Positions 10,204-17,021 of a stretch of 64,000 bases of DNA are shown one piece after another. This DNA comes from Streptomyces globosus (GTDB taxonomy: Bacteria > Actinomycetota > Actinomycetes > Streptomycetales > Streptomycetaceae), in assembly GCF_003325375.1 (NCBI RefSeq), contig NZ_CP030862.1, positions 561,501 through 625,500 of the forward strand, in the 5' to 3' direction. The notes below the pieces were generated by a model that saw nothing but the letters and a program-made list of their open reading frames with translations, did no database searches and had not been told where the DNA came from. The position numbers and the translations under genes are program-made. How positions within the stretch are numbered: the first letter of the stretch is position 1; every line of letters begins with the position of its first letter.

Positions 10204-10692
10204 TCAGCGGTAGTTCACGAACTGGATGGCGAAGTCCAGGTCCTTGCCCTTGAGCAGCGCCTGGACGGCCTGCAGGTCGTCGCGGCTCTTGGAGCTGACG
10301 CGCAGCTCGTCGCCCTGCACCTGCGCCTTGACGCCCTTCGGGCCCTCGTCGCGGATCATCTTCGCCACCTTCTTGGCGTTCTCCTGGGAGATGCCCTCCT
10401 GGATCGAAGCGAAGATCTTGTACTCCTTGCCGGACAGCTGCGGCTCACCGGCGTCGAGCGCCTTCAGCGAGATGCCGCGCTTGACCAGCTTGGTCTCGAA
10501 CACGTCCAGGACGGCCTTCACGCGGTCCTCGGAGTTCGCCTCCATCAGGATCTTCTCGCCCGACCAGGCGATGCTCGCACCGGTGCCCTTGAAGTCGTAG
10601 CGCTGCGAGAGTTCCTTGGCGGCCTGGTTGAGGGCGTTGTCGACCTCCTGCCGCTCGACCTTCGAGACGATGTCGAAACTGGAGTCGGCCAT
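10204..10692 (-). CDS. YajQ family nucleotide-binding protein
   Basis: 162 residues with the YajQ family hallmarks: an N-terminal [20 protein letters not shown], then [13 protein letters not shown], and a C-terminal [19 protein letters not shown] with the final [10 protein letters not shown]. Members bind nucleotides or RNA, and one Xanthomonas member binds cyclic di-GMP, so it may be a second-messenger effector (family knowledge, not tested here). The start is ATG 10692, with AAGGAG about 10 bases upstream on the minus strand. An in-frame upstream extension to 10860 is rejected because of that site. Confidence 0.93.
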   Translation of the reverse strand: MADSSFDIVSKVERQEVDNALNQAAKELSQRYDFKGTGASIAWSGEKILMEANSEDRVKAVLDVFETKLVKRGISLKALDAGEPQLSGKEYKIFASIQEGISQENAKKVAKMIRDEGPKGVKAQVQGDELRVSSKSRDDLQAVQALLKGKDLDFAIQFVNYR

Positions 10693-10894
10693 GTGCTGTG
10701 GCTCCTTGAAGTCGGCTGTCGGTGCCCCGGAGGGCCGCGGCCGGCCATGCCCGGCCCGCTCCGCAAAGCCTAGCCACCGCAGATGGCGCAAGCGCTGATC
10801 AATCCGGTGGCGGAGCACCCCGGAGCATCGGGTATTGTTTACGTCGTTGCCAGGGAGCACCGCCGCAAAGCGGTCTCGGAAGGCGACATCCCAT

Positions 10895-10976
10895 GGCGGT
10901 GTGCCCGAGTGGCCAATGGGAGCGGACTGTAAATCCGTCGGCTTAGCCTACCCAGGTTCGAATCCTGGCGCCGCCA
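10895..10976 (+). tRNA. tRNA-Tyr (anticodon GTA)
   Basis: 82 bases, class II tRNA with a long variable arm. The acceptor GGCGGTG pairs with CGCCGCC (one G-T pair), discriminator A. The anticodon loop reads CTGTAAA. The T arm has GGTTCGAATCC. No CCA is encoded (CAC follows). Confidence 0.95.
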
Positions 10977-10984
10977 CACTGGAG

Positions 10985-11025
10985 GAACGGCCCCTGATCT
11001 GCGGAAACGCGATCAGGGGCCGTTC
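10985..11025 (+). terminator. terminator hairpin after tRNA-Tyr
   Basis: Perfect 15-bp stem: GAACGGCCCCTGATC at 10985-10999 and its complement at 11011-11025. The loop itself forms GCG-GAAA-CGC with a GNRA tetraloop. It sits nine bases after the tRNA. There is no T-run, as is usual in this genus. Confidence 0.85.
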
Positions 11026-11058
11026 TGCGTTCCCCGGGTGGCGCGTTAGTGTCGGGGC

Positions 11059-11214
11059 ATGGGTGGGAGGACGTACAGGGCGGGGCTGTGCCGACGGTGC
11101 GGGAAGCCGCTGGTCGACGGCGGGCGGCGCAGGCCGAAGCGGTTCTGCAGCCGGTGGCACCGGATCAGGCACTGGATCTCGAACATCGTCGAGGCCGTCA
11201 TGGACTCCGCCTAG
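11059..11214 (+). CDS. small zinc-ribbon-like hypothetical protein (51 aa)
   Basis: A 51-codon frame from ATG 11059 to TAG 11214. The product is basic and has CRRCGKPL near residues 10-17 and FCSRWHR near 33-39, spacing that suits a single zinc knuckle (CxxC ... CxxxH), followed by a short helix rich in hydrophobic residues. Upstream GGGG words give only a weak ribosome site. I recognise the CRRCG...RFC pattern from small uncharacterised actinomycete proteins but cannot assign a function. The 3' end overlaps the end of the convergent gene at 11211 by four bases. Confidence 0.6.
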   Translation: MGGRTYRAGLCRRCGKPLVDGGRRRPKRFCSRWHRIRHWISNIVEAVMDSA

Positions 11215-11543
11215 CCGTCCTGGGGCAGGGCCGCCTGCCAGGACCAGGTCGTGCGGCGCGGGCGGTCCGGGAGGGCTGCGCGGCCCGCCGACCACAGCAG
11301 GGCGTCGGGGCGCGGACCCGCCGCCGGGGCGTCCGGGAAGAGGCGGGCCAGCACCAGGGCCGACAGGTCGGCGACCTGGGCCGCGTACGCGAACAGGTCG
11401 TGCGCGACGTGCGCCGCCGTCGTCCAGCACGACCATTCGAGTGAACCCGCCCGGACCGTCCAGTCCCTGCCGCCGTGCGGTGACAGGGCCGACAGCATTC
11501 CGGCCGCCGCCCGTTCGACGTCGGAGCCCCGCAAGCGCCGCAT
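11211..11543 (-). CDS. DinB/MDMPI-like protein, apparently internally deleted
   Basis: 110 residues from ATG 11543 (GTG 11567 is an alternative). The N-terminal part (LRGSDVERAAAGMLSALSP, then WTTAAHVAHDLFAYAAQVA) looks like the start of the mycothiol-dependent maleylpyruvate isomerase/DinB-type four-helix fold, including the first metal-ligand-like histidine. From residue 62 or so the protein jumps to VLARLFPDAP...LLWSAGRAALPDRPR, which I would expect at the C-terminal end of proteins about twice this length. The central helices, where further ligands lie, are absent although the frame is open. Best explained as an in-frame deletion leaving a non-functional remnant; the comparison is from memory. 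Confidence 0.5.
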   Translation of the reverse strand: MRRLRGSDVERAAAGMLSALSPHGGRDWTVRAGSLEWSCWTTAAHVAHDLFAYAAQVADLSALVLARLFPDAPAAGPRPDALLWSAGRAALPDRPRRTTWSWQAALPQDG

Positions 11544-11572
11544 CGTCCCCGTCCCCTGTTCGTTCACCCTGC

Positions 11573-12013
11573 GTGAAGTGGATCTCAGACACCCGCGGAA
11601 AGGTCGGAGGCGGCGTGCTCGCCGCCCTCATCGGCGCAGGCATCCCCGCCATCGTAGGAGCGGCCCTGGACGGGCCGGAGCCGGAGCCGTACCGGGAGAC
11701 GCGCCTGTACTTCGGTACGGACCGCCCCGGCGGCCTGCCGCCCGTCACCGAGCAGGAGTTCACCCGGTTCCTGGACCGGGAGATCACCCCCGCGTTCCCG
11801 GAGGGGCTGACGGTGCTCGACGGCGTCGGCCGCTGGCGCGCCGGCGACGGCGCCATGATCCGGGAGCAGTCCTACGAGGTCGTCCTGCTGTACCCGGAGA
11901 AGGACGCCGGCGTCCGCAGCGTCCGCATCGAGCGGATCCGCTCCGCCTACGAGCAGCAGTTCGCGCAGGACTCCGTCGGGCGGTCCGACGACAAGGTGAC
12001 CGCCGACTTCTGA
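11573..12013 (+). CDS. DUF3574 domain-containing exported protein
   Basis: 146 residues. An N-terminal positively charged stretch then a hydrophobic segment (VLAALIGAGIPAIVGAALDG) looks like a signal peptide or anchor. The body matches the DUF3574 pattern as I know it: YRETRLYFGTDRPGG, FTRFLDREITPAFPEGLTVLDG, RWRAGDG, IREQSYEVVLLYP, and YEQQFAQDSVGRSDDKVTADF. Function unknown. The start could instead be GTG 11615, which has GGAGG just upstream; 11573 is kept because it gives a better signal peptide, but it leaves only 29 bases to the divergent gene. Confidence 0.72.
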   Translation: MKWISDTRGKVGGGVLAALIGAGIPAIVGAALDGPEPEPYRETRLYFGTDRPGGLPPVTEQEFTRFLDREITPAFPEGLTVLDGVGRWRAGDGAMIREQSYEVVLLYPEKDAGVRSVRIERIRSAYEQQFAQDSVGRSDDKVTADF

Positions 12014-12041
12014 GGCGGCCTCAGGCGGTCCGGACGCGGCC

Positions 12042-12698
12042 TCAGTTGCCCGCCACCGCCTTCACCGCCACCGGCACCGGCACCGGGCCGGAGACCAGCT
12101 CCAGCGTCAGGCCCGCCGTCGCCGGCGTCTCCACCAGTTCCGCCAGCACCGCCGCCACGTCGTCCCGGGGCACCGCCCCGGGGCCCGTCGAGGCCTCCAG
12201 GTCCACCAGCCCGGTCCCCGGCTCGTCCAGCAGCGAGCCGGGCCGCAGCACCGTCCACTCCAGGCCGAGGCGGGTGCGCAGGTGGTCGTCCGCCTCGCCC
12301 TTCGCCCGCAGGTAGGCGTCGAACACCTCGCCGCCCTCGTGGCGGGCGTCCGCGCCCATCGAAGAGACCATCAGGAAGCGGCGCACACCGGCCCGTTCCG
12401 CCGCGTCCGCGAAGAGGACCGCCGCGCCCCGGTCCACGGTGTCCTTGCGGGCGGCCCCGCTGCCAGGCCCGGCGCCGGCCGCGAAGACGGCGGCGTCCGC
12501 GCCCGCCAGGATGCCCGCCACGTGGTCGACGGTGGCCGACTCCAGGTCGCAGAGCACCGGTTCCGCGCCCGCCTCGCGCAGGTCGTCCTCCTGCGTGCGG
12601 TCGCGGACGATGCCCGCGACCCCGTACCCGCGCGCGGCGAGCAGCCGCTCCAGCCGCAGCGCGATCCGACCGTGTCCACCCGCGATGACGATGCGCAT
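12042..12698 (-). CDS. NAD(P)H-binding atypical short-chain dehydrogenase-like protein
   Basis: 218 residues with a Rossmann start MRIVIAGGHGRIALRLERLL, the NmrA/atypical-SDR glycine motif. It then has VRDRTQEDDLREAGAEPVLCDLE (sugar-edge and acidic strand), ADAAVFAAGAGPGSG, and RRFLMVSSMGAD with the strand that normally carries the catalytic serine. WTVLRPGSLLDEPGTG follows, as in the YwnB/NAD(P)-binding family. No canonical YxxxK is present, although Y-LRAK occurs in AYLRAKGEAD. Substrate unknown. It lies 54 bases downstream of the amidohydrolase on the same strand. Confidence 0.82.
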   Translation of the reverse strand: MRIVIAGGHGRIALRLERLLAARGYGVAGIVRDRTQEDDLREAGAEPVLCDLESATVDHVAGILAGADAAVFAAGAGPGSGAARKDTVDRGAAVLFADAAERAGVRRFLMVSSMGADARHEGGEVFDAYLRAKGEADDHLRTRLGLEWTVLRPGSLLDEPGTGLVDLEASTGPGAVPRDDVAAVLAELVETPATAGLTLELVSGPVPVPVAVKAVAGN

Positions 12699-12752
12699 GA
12701 GGCGACCGTACGACGACCCGGGCCCGCCCGCCCGCGCACGGCCGCCGCCCGC

Positions 12753-14120
12753 TCAGGGGCCCGGCTCCATCCGGCCCTGCCGGGGAAGGTCGAGGGCCAC
12801 CGCGACCGCCGAGTCGCAGTACTCCCGCACGGCGCTCGTACGGGCCACCACGCGCCCGCGGTGCACCACGATCCGGCTGTACGCCAGCGACAGCACCCCG
12901 GCGATCCGGTCCCCGCGCACCGCGAGCAGCTCCGCCGGAGCCCCCGGCTCCACCCGCACCTCCGGCAGGCCCATCGCCTCCCGGGCGGCGGAGCCGACCG
13001 CCTCGTACGCCTCCGCGGGCCGCAGCCCGCCCTGCGACGCCAGCAGGTAGGCGGCCTCCAGGGGGTCGCCGCGGCCGACCGGGTTCCCGGTGTCGCGCAG
13101 CGCCCCGCTGCCGGCCGCGACCCGCACCCCGGCGGCCCGCAGCAGCCGCACCGGCGCGGTGCGCAGGCCGCGCCGCTCCAGGGCCGCGCAGTCGCCCTGC
13201 GGCAGGCAGATCACCCGTACGCCTGCCTCGGCCAGCTGGTCGGCGGCCCGGTGCGCCGCCTCCAGCGGCAGCCGCGACAGCCCGCCGCAGGGGCCGATCA
13301 CCACGCCGGGGCGCAGCCCGCGGGCCATCGCGGCGATCCGGGCGAGGCGGTCCGGGTCGCCGCCGTCGGTGTGCAGGTCCACGGGGCAGCCGTGCTCGGA
13401 GGCGAGGCCCAGGACGGCTTCGAGGTGGCCCGCGGGGTCCGGGTCGAGGTCGGGGCAGCCGCCGACGACCGAGGCGCCCATGCGGACGGCGTCCCGGAGC
13501 ATGGCGCGGCCGTCCGCGCCGGCCGTGCCGGTGAGCAGCCGGGGCACGGCGGCGGCGGTCAGGTCGGTGAGGCCGCGGAGGGAGCGGCGGGCCTGGAGGA
13601 CGGCCTCCAGCGGGCCGAGGCCGTGCGCGCCGCCGATCCGGACGTGGGAGCGGACGGCGGTGGCGCCGTGGCCGAGCTGGAGCAGGGCGGCCTCGGTGGC
13701 CCGGCGCTGCACCTCGTCGGGGGCGTAGGAGACGGGCCCGGCGCAGTCGGCGGTCAGGGCGGTGTCCCCGTGGGCGTGCGGTTCGGCCGGGGCGGGCAGC
13801 AGCAGCCAGCCGGTGAGGTCGACGCGGGCCGAGGCGCCGGAGGGCATGCTGCCCGCCGCCCCGACGGCCTGGACGCGGCCGCCGCCGAGCCGTACGTCGA
13901 CCAGGCGGCCGTCGGCGAGGCGGGCGCCGGCCAGCAGCAGGGCGGCGGACTCGGCGGCGGCCGCCGCCGCGGGGCCGGGCGGGTGCGCCGGGCCGGGGCC
14001 CCGGCCCTGGGGGGCGCCGGGGGAGGGTGCGCCGCCGGGGGGCCGCGGGGCCCGGCCGCCGCCGTCGCCGCGGCCGTTGCGGGGGGACGGGGGCGGCTGC
14101 GGCGGCTGGCTGTCGGACAT
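12753..14120 (-). CDS. cytosine-deaminase-like amidohydrolase, catalytic residues missing
   Basis: 455 residues. After a Pro/Gly-rich N-terminal 70 residues, the composite beta-barrel and TIM-barrel layout of CodA-type amidohydrolases is recognisable: PAEPHAHGDTALTADC keeps the HxH pair, VRSHVRIGG and VDLHTDGGDPD keep one histidine. Where CodA has ASH the sequence reads GPC, where it has HCDE the glutamate is replaced by glycine, and where it has the GHDD aspartate it reads SGALRD. Two metal ligands or catalytic groups and the general base therefore seem lost. Start ATG 14120 is set by AGGAG at 8-12 bases upstream; an upstream in-frame extension runs into tRNA genes and is rejected. A minus-strand TAGGCT (14195-14200) may be its -10. 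Confidence 0.72.
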   Translation of the reverse strand: MSDSQPPQPPPSPRNGRGDGGGRAPRPPGGAPSPGAPQGRGPGPAHPPGPAAAAAAESAALLLAGARLADGRLVDVRLGGGRVQAVGAAGSMPSGASARVDLTGWLLLPAPAEPHAHGDTALTADCAGPVSYAPDEVQRRATEAALLQLGHGATAVRSHVRIGGAHGLGPLEAVLQARRSLRGLTDLTAAAVPRLLTGTAGADGRAMLRDAVRMGASVVGGCPDLDPDPAGHLEAVLGLASEHGCPVDLHTDGGDPDRLARIAAMARGLRPGVVIGPCGGLSRLPLEAAHRAADQLAEAGVRVICLPQGDCAALERRGLRTAPVRLLRAAGVRVAAGSGALRDTGNPVGRGDPLEAAYLLASQGGLRPAEAYEAVGSAAREAMGLPEVRVEPGAPAELLAVRGDRIAGVLSLAYSRIVVHRGRVVARTSAVREYCDSAVAVALDLPRQGRMEPGP

Positions 14121-14373
14121 CGCGCTCCTGCGGGGCTCGGGGCGGTCCCGGACCGGTCGGCTCGGCCCGCGGCCCAAGATCACGCGTTCCGGCGAGCCTA
14201 GGGTGCGGGGCTGCCGGCATCGCGGAGGAGCGCAATAGTCGTACCGCCGTGCCCGCTCGCCGCGGCAGCCCGTGACGCCCTCCGCGGGGCCCTTCCCGGG
14301 GCCCCGCGCGCCCGGTCGCGGCCCGGTCCGGAAGGCCCCGGAGGGGCCCCGCGGGCGGGCCCCGGCAATGGAT
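14121..14373. other. GC-rich intergenic region before the tRNA pair
   Basis: About 250 bases without a supported gene. It contains the leader and possible -10 box of the minus-strand amidohydrolase (14195-14200) and GC-rich palindromic words such as GGGGCCC/CCGGGGCCCC at 14295-14355 that can fold but have no clear role. Confidence 0.4.
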
Positions 14374-14403
14374 TTGGGCGATCGGCGGGCAACCGTGTAA
14401 TGT
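14374..14403 (+). promoter_or_regulatory. promoter of the tRNA-Thr/tRNA-Met transcript
   Basis: TTGGGC (14374-14379), an 18-base spacer and TAATGT (14398-14403). The expected start point near 14410 is about five bases before the mature tRNA-Thr 5' end. Confidence 0.6.
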
Positions 14404-14414
14404 CTTCCTCGCTC

Positions 14415-14487
14415 GCCCCAATAGCTCAGTCGGTAGAGCGTCTCCATGGTAAGGAGAAGGTCTGCGGTTCGATTCCGCATTGGGGCT
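14415..14487 (+). tRNA. tRNA-Thr (anticodon GGT)
   Basis: 73 bases. Acceptor GCCCCAA pairs with TTGGGGC, discriminator T. The anticodon loop is ATGGTAA and the T arm contains GGTTCGATTCC. CCA not encoded. Confidence 0.95.
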
Positions 14488-14502
14488 CTGGTGAGAGAGG
14501 CC

Positions 14503-14520
14503 CCCCGCCTTAGGGCGGGG
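14503..14520 (+). other. hairpin between tRNA-Thr and tRNA-Met
   Basis: CCCCGCC-TTAG-GGCGGGG, a 7-bp perfect stem with a 4-base loop in the 48-base spacer between two tRNAs. It may guide RNase processing or partly terminate; the tRNAs are otherwise likely co-transcribed. Confidence 0.5.
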
Positions 14521-14535
14521 AGCCGATCACATCAA

Positions 14536-14608
14536 AGCGGCGTAGCTCAGTCGGTAGAGCAAGCGGCTCATAATCGCTGTGTCACCGGTTCAAGTCCGGT
14601 CGCCGCTA
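14536..14608 (+). tRNA. tRNA-Met (anticodon CAT, elongator type)
   Basis: 73 bases. Acceptor AGCGGCG pairs fully with CGCCGCT, discriminator A. The anticodon loop is CTCATAA. The first acceptor pair is a normal A-T, unlike initiator tRNA, and the anticodon stem lacks the three G-C pairs of initiators. Confidence 0.92.
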
Positions 14609-14613
14609 CCCAC

Positions 14614-14656
14614 AGTAGCCGATTGCGGGGTCGGTCTCCCGATCGGCTACTCTTTT
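14614..14656 (+). terminator. rho-independent terminator between tRNA-Met and rpmG
   Basis: AGTAGCCGAT (14614-14623) pairs perfectly with ATCGGCTACT (14642-14651), followed by CTTTT. One of the few classic terminators with a T-run in the window. It ends about 40 bases before the rpmG start, so rpmG must rely on read-through or a promoter hidden in the same stretch. Confidence 0.85.
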
Positions 14657-14697
14657 ATGCGTTCGATCCGTCCATTAGTCCGTCAAGGAGCACTCAC

Positions 14698-14862
14698 GTG
14701 GCTGCCACCGACGTCCGCCCGAAGATCACGCTGGCCTGCGTGGAGTGCAAGGAGCGGAACTACATCACCAAGAAGAACCGGCGCAACAACCCGGACCGTC
14801 TTGAGATGAAGAAGCACTGCCCGCGCTGCAACTCGCACACGGCGCACCGCGAGACCCGCTGA
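14698..14862 (+). CDS. rpmG: 50S ribosomal protein L33 (zinc-binding form)
   Basis: 54 residues. CVECKERNY and HCPRCNSH give the four cysteines of the zinc-dependent (C+) form. Part of the large subunit near the E site. The start is GTG 14698 with AAGGAG at 14685-14690 and seven bases of spacing. Followed by two MaoC-type dehydratase genes, the same order (rpmG, hadA, hadB) known in mycobacteria. Confidence 0.96.
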
Positions 14863-14976
14863 CACTGGCGAAGTCTCCGATTCAGGCAACGTCATGAGGT
14901 CGTCCCCTGCAAAGGGGGGCGGCCTCGTGTCGTTTCCGCGATCATTTCCACTTGTCCAAGCAGGAGGTAGGGAGCC

Positions 14977-15429
14977 ATGGCGCTCGACCAGTCCTTCGTC
15001 GGGCGGAGCTACCCGCCCACCGATCCCTACGAGGTCGGCCGGGAGAAGATCCGCGAATTCGCGGTGGCTGTCGGGGACGCCCATCCCGTCTACACCGACC
15101 CCGAGGCCGCCAAGGCCGCCGGGTACCCGGACGTGATCGCCCCGCCGACCTTCGTGTTCGCGATCACCTTCGCCGCCGCCGGGCAGGTCGTCGCCGACCC
15201 GCAGCTCGGCCTCGACTACAGCCGCGTCGTCCACGGCGACCAGAAGTTCGCCTACACCCGCCCCGTCCGCGCCGGCGACCGCCTCTCGGTGACCTCCACC
15301 ATCGAGGCCGTGAGGACCATGGCCGGCAACGACATCATCGACATCCGCGGCGAGGTCCACGACGAGACCGGCGAGCACGTGGTGACGGCGTGGACGAAGC
15401 TCGTCTCCCGCGCCCCCGAGGAGGCCTGA
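14977..15429 (+). CDS. MaoC-fold dehydratase subunit, HadA-like
   Basis: 150 residues with a hot-dog fold of the FAS1-like/MaoC N-terminal type: SFVGRSYPPTDPYEVGREKI, FAVAVGDAHPVYTDPEAAKA, YPDVIAPPTFVF and the HGDQKFAYTRPVRAGD strand. In the hydratase motif the catalytic histidine position reads Y (HPVYTD), so this is likely the non-catalytic partner, as HadA is in the mycobacterial HadAB (3R)-hydroxyacyl-ACP dehydratase of type II fatty acid synthesis. Start ATG 14977 has AGGAGG at 14960-14965. Two bases separate it from the next gene, indicating a two-subunit enzyme. Confidence 0.88.
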   Translation: MALDQSFVGRSYPPTDPYEVGREKIREFAVAVGDAHPVYTDPEAAKAAGYPDVIAPPTFVFAITFAAAGQVVADPQLGLDYSRVVHGDQKFAYTRPVRAGDRLSVTSTIEAVRTMAGNDIIDIRGEVHDETGEHVVTAWTKLVSRAPEEA

Positions 15430-15431
15430 CG

Positions 15432-15860
15432 ATGACCGCGCAGATCAAGTACGACGACGTCGAGGTCGGCACCGAGCTGCCCGCCGCGTCCTTCCCCGTG
15501 ACCCGCGCCACCCTCGTGCAGTACGCCGGCGCCTCCGGCGACTTCAACCCGATCCACTGGAACGAGAGGTTCGCCAAGGAGGTCGGCCTCCCGGACGTCA
15601 TCGCCCACGGCATGTTCACCATGGCGCAGGCGATCCGCGTCGTCACCGACTGGGCCGGCGACCCCGGCGCCGTCGTCGAGTACGGCGTCCGCTTCACCAA
15701 CCCGGTCGTCGTCCCCGACGACGGCACCGGCGCCGTGATCGACGTCACCGCCAAGGTGGCCGCCAAGCTCGACGGCAACCAGGTCCGCGTCGACCTCGTC
15801 GCCACCGCCGCCGGCCAGAAGGTCCTCGGCCGCTCCCGCGCCGTCGTCGCCCTCGCCTGA
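15432..15860 (+). CDS. MaoC-fold (R)-hydroxyacyl dehydratase, HadB-like catalytic subunit
   Basis: 142 residues. The hydratase-2 motif is complete: YAGASGDFNPIHWNERFAKE with the Asp-His pair, followed by LPDVIAHGMFTMAQ. Presumed to dehydrate 3-hydroxyacyl-ACP in fatty acid elongation with the preceding subunit. Streptomyces make no mycolic acids, so the substrate should be ordinary fatty acyl chains (inference). Start ATG 15432, two bases after the upstream stop. Confidence 0.9.
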   Translation: MTAQIKYDDVEVGTELPAASFPVTRATLVQYAGASGDFNPIHWNERFAKEVGLPDVIAHGMFTMAQAIRVVTDWAGDPGAVVEYGVRFTNPVVVPDDGTGAVIDVTAKVAAKLDGNQVRVDLVATAAGQKVLGRSRAVVALA

Positions 15861-15892
15861 CCGGCCGCCACACGGCACCGGCACCGGCACCC

Positions 15893-15940
15893 GTACGGTC
15901 CGTGGCCCCGCAGGGATGCGGAGGGCACGGACCGTACTCT
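15893..15940 (+). promoter_or_regulatory. 12-bp inverted repeat overlapping the murB -10 box
   Basis: GTACGGTCCGTG (15893-15904) and CACGGACCGTAC (15926-15937) are perfect inverted copies, with a nested CCGCA-GGGA-TGCGG hairpin between. TACTCT (15935-15940), a TANNNT -10 box, begins inside the right arm and ends seven bases before the murB GTG. The structure could end the hadAB-like transcript and also be an operator for murB. A leaderless murB mRNA is predicted. Confidence 0.6.
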
Positions 15941-15947
15941 TGTCCCC

Positions 15948-17003
15948 GTGCAGGAACTCCACGACGCCCCCCTCGCCCCCCTGACCACCTTCCGCCTCGG
16001 CGGCCCCGCCACCCGGCTGGTCACCGCGACCACCGACGCCGAAGTGGTCGAGACCGTCCGCGCCGCGGACGAGAGCGGCACCCCGCTCCTCGTCATCGGC
16101 GGCGGCAGCAACCTGGTCATCGGCGACCGCGGCTTCGACGGCACCGCCCTGCGCATCGCCACCACCGGCTTCCACCTCGACGGCAGCCGCCTGGAGCTCG
16201 CCGCCGGCGAGAACTGGTCCGACGCCGTCGCCCGCACCGTCGAAGCCGGCCTCGCCGGCATCGAATGCCTCGCCGGAATCCCCGGCTCCGCCGGCGCGAC
16301 CCCGATCCAGAACGTCGGCGCGTACGGCCAGGAGGTCTGCGACACCATCACCGAGGTCGTCGCCTACGACCGCGTCCGGCGCGAGACGGTCACCCTCACC
16401 GCCGCCGAATGCGCCTTCGCCTACCGCGACAGCCTCTTCAAGCACGACCCCGACCGGTACGTCGTCCTGCGCGTCCGCTTCGCCCTGGAGGACGCCGGCG
16501 GCATGTCCGCGCCGATCAAGTACCCGGAGACCGCCCGCGCCCTCGGCGTCGAGGCCGGCGACCGCGTCCCGGCCGCCGCCGCCCGCGAGACCGTCCTGCG
16601 GCTGCGCGCCGGCAAGGGCATGGTCCTCGACCCCGACGACCACGACACCTGGTCCGCAGGCTCCTTCTTCCACAACCCGATCCTCGGGGACGAGGCCTTC
16701 GCCGCCTTCCTCGCCCGCGTCGAGGCCCGCCTCGGCACCGGCACCGTCCCGCCCGCCTACCCCGCCGGCGACGGCCGCACCAAGACCAGCGCCGCCTGGC
16801 TGATCGACAAGGCCGGCTTCACCAAGGGCTACGGCACCGGCCCCGCCCGCATCTCCACCAAGCACACCCTCGCCCTGACCAACCGCGGCGAGGCCACCAC
16901 CGAGGACCTCCTCGCCCTCGCCCGCGAGGTCGTCGCCGGCGTCCGCGAGGCCTTCGGCGTCACCCTCGTCAACGAGCCGGTGACGGTCGGCGTCAGCCTC
17001 TGA
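15948..17003 (+). CDS. murB: UDP-N-acetylmuramate dehydrogenase (UDP-N-acetylenolpyruvoylglucosamine reductase)
   Basis: 351 residues. FAD enzyme reducing UDP-GlcNAc-enolpyruvate to UDP-MurNAc in peptidoglycan precursor synthesis, in the cytoplasm. Seen: PLTTFRLGGPA near the N-terminus, the FAD motif IGGGSNLVIGDRGF, GIPGSAGATPIQNVGAYGQE, AGSFFHNPIL with the catalytic serine, AAWLIDKAGFTKG, and the C-terminal VNEPVTVG glutamate. The GTG start at 15948 has no ribosome site, and a -10 box seven bases upstream suggests leaderless expression. Confidence 0.95.
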   Translation: MQELHDAPLAPLTTFRLGGPATRLVTATTDAEVVETVRAADESGTPLLVIGGGSNLVIGDRGFDGTALRIATTGFHLDGSRLELAAGENWSDAVARTVEAGLAGIECLAGIPGSAGATPIQNVGAYGQEVCDTITEVVAYDRVRRETVTLTAAECAFAYRDSLFKHDPDRYVVLRVRFALEDAGGMSAPIKYPETARALGVEAGDRVPAAAARETVLRLRAGKGMVLDPDDHDTWSAGSFFHNPILGDEAFAAFLARVEARLGTGTVPPAYPAGDGRTKTSAAWLIDKAGFTKGYGTGPARISTKHTLALTNRGEATTEDLLALAREVVAGVREAFGVTLVNEPVTVGVSL

Positions 17004-17021
17004 AGGAGCCCCGGCGCCGCC

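Noticed and set aside
12753..14480. Longer amidohydrolase frame starting at 14480
   Set aside because: It would run through tRNA-Thr; AGGAG before ATG 14120 sets the start.
10895..14656. tRNA-flanked patch considered as an integrated element
   Set aside because: No integrase, no direct repeat of a tRNA 3' end, and no change in base composition that I can see. The small genes may be strain-specific, but there is no mark of a mobile element.
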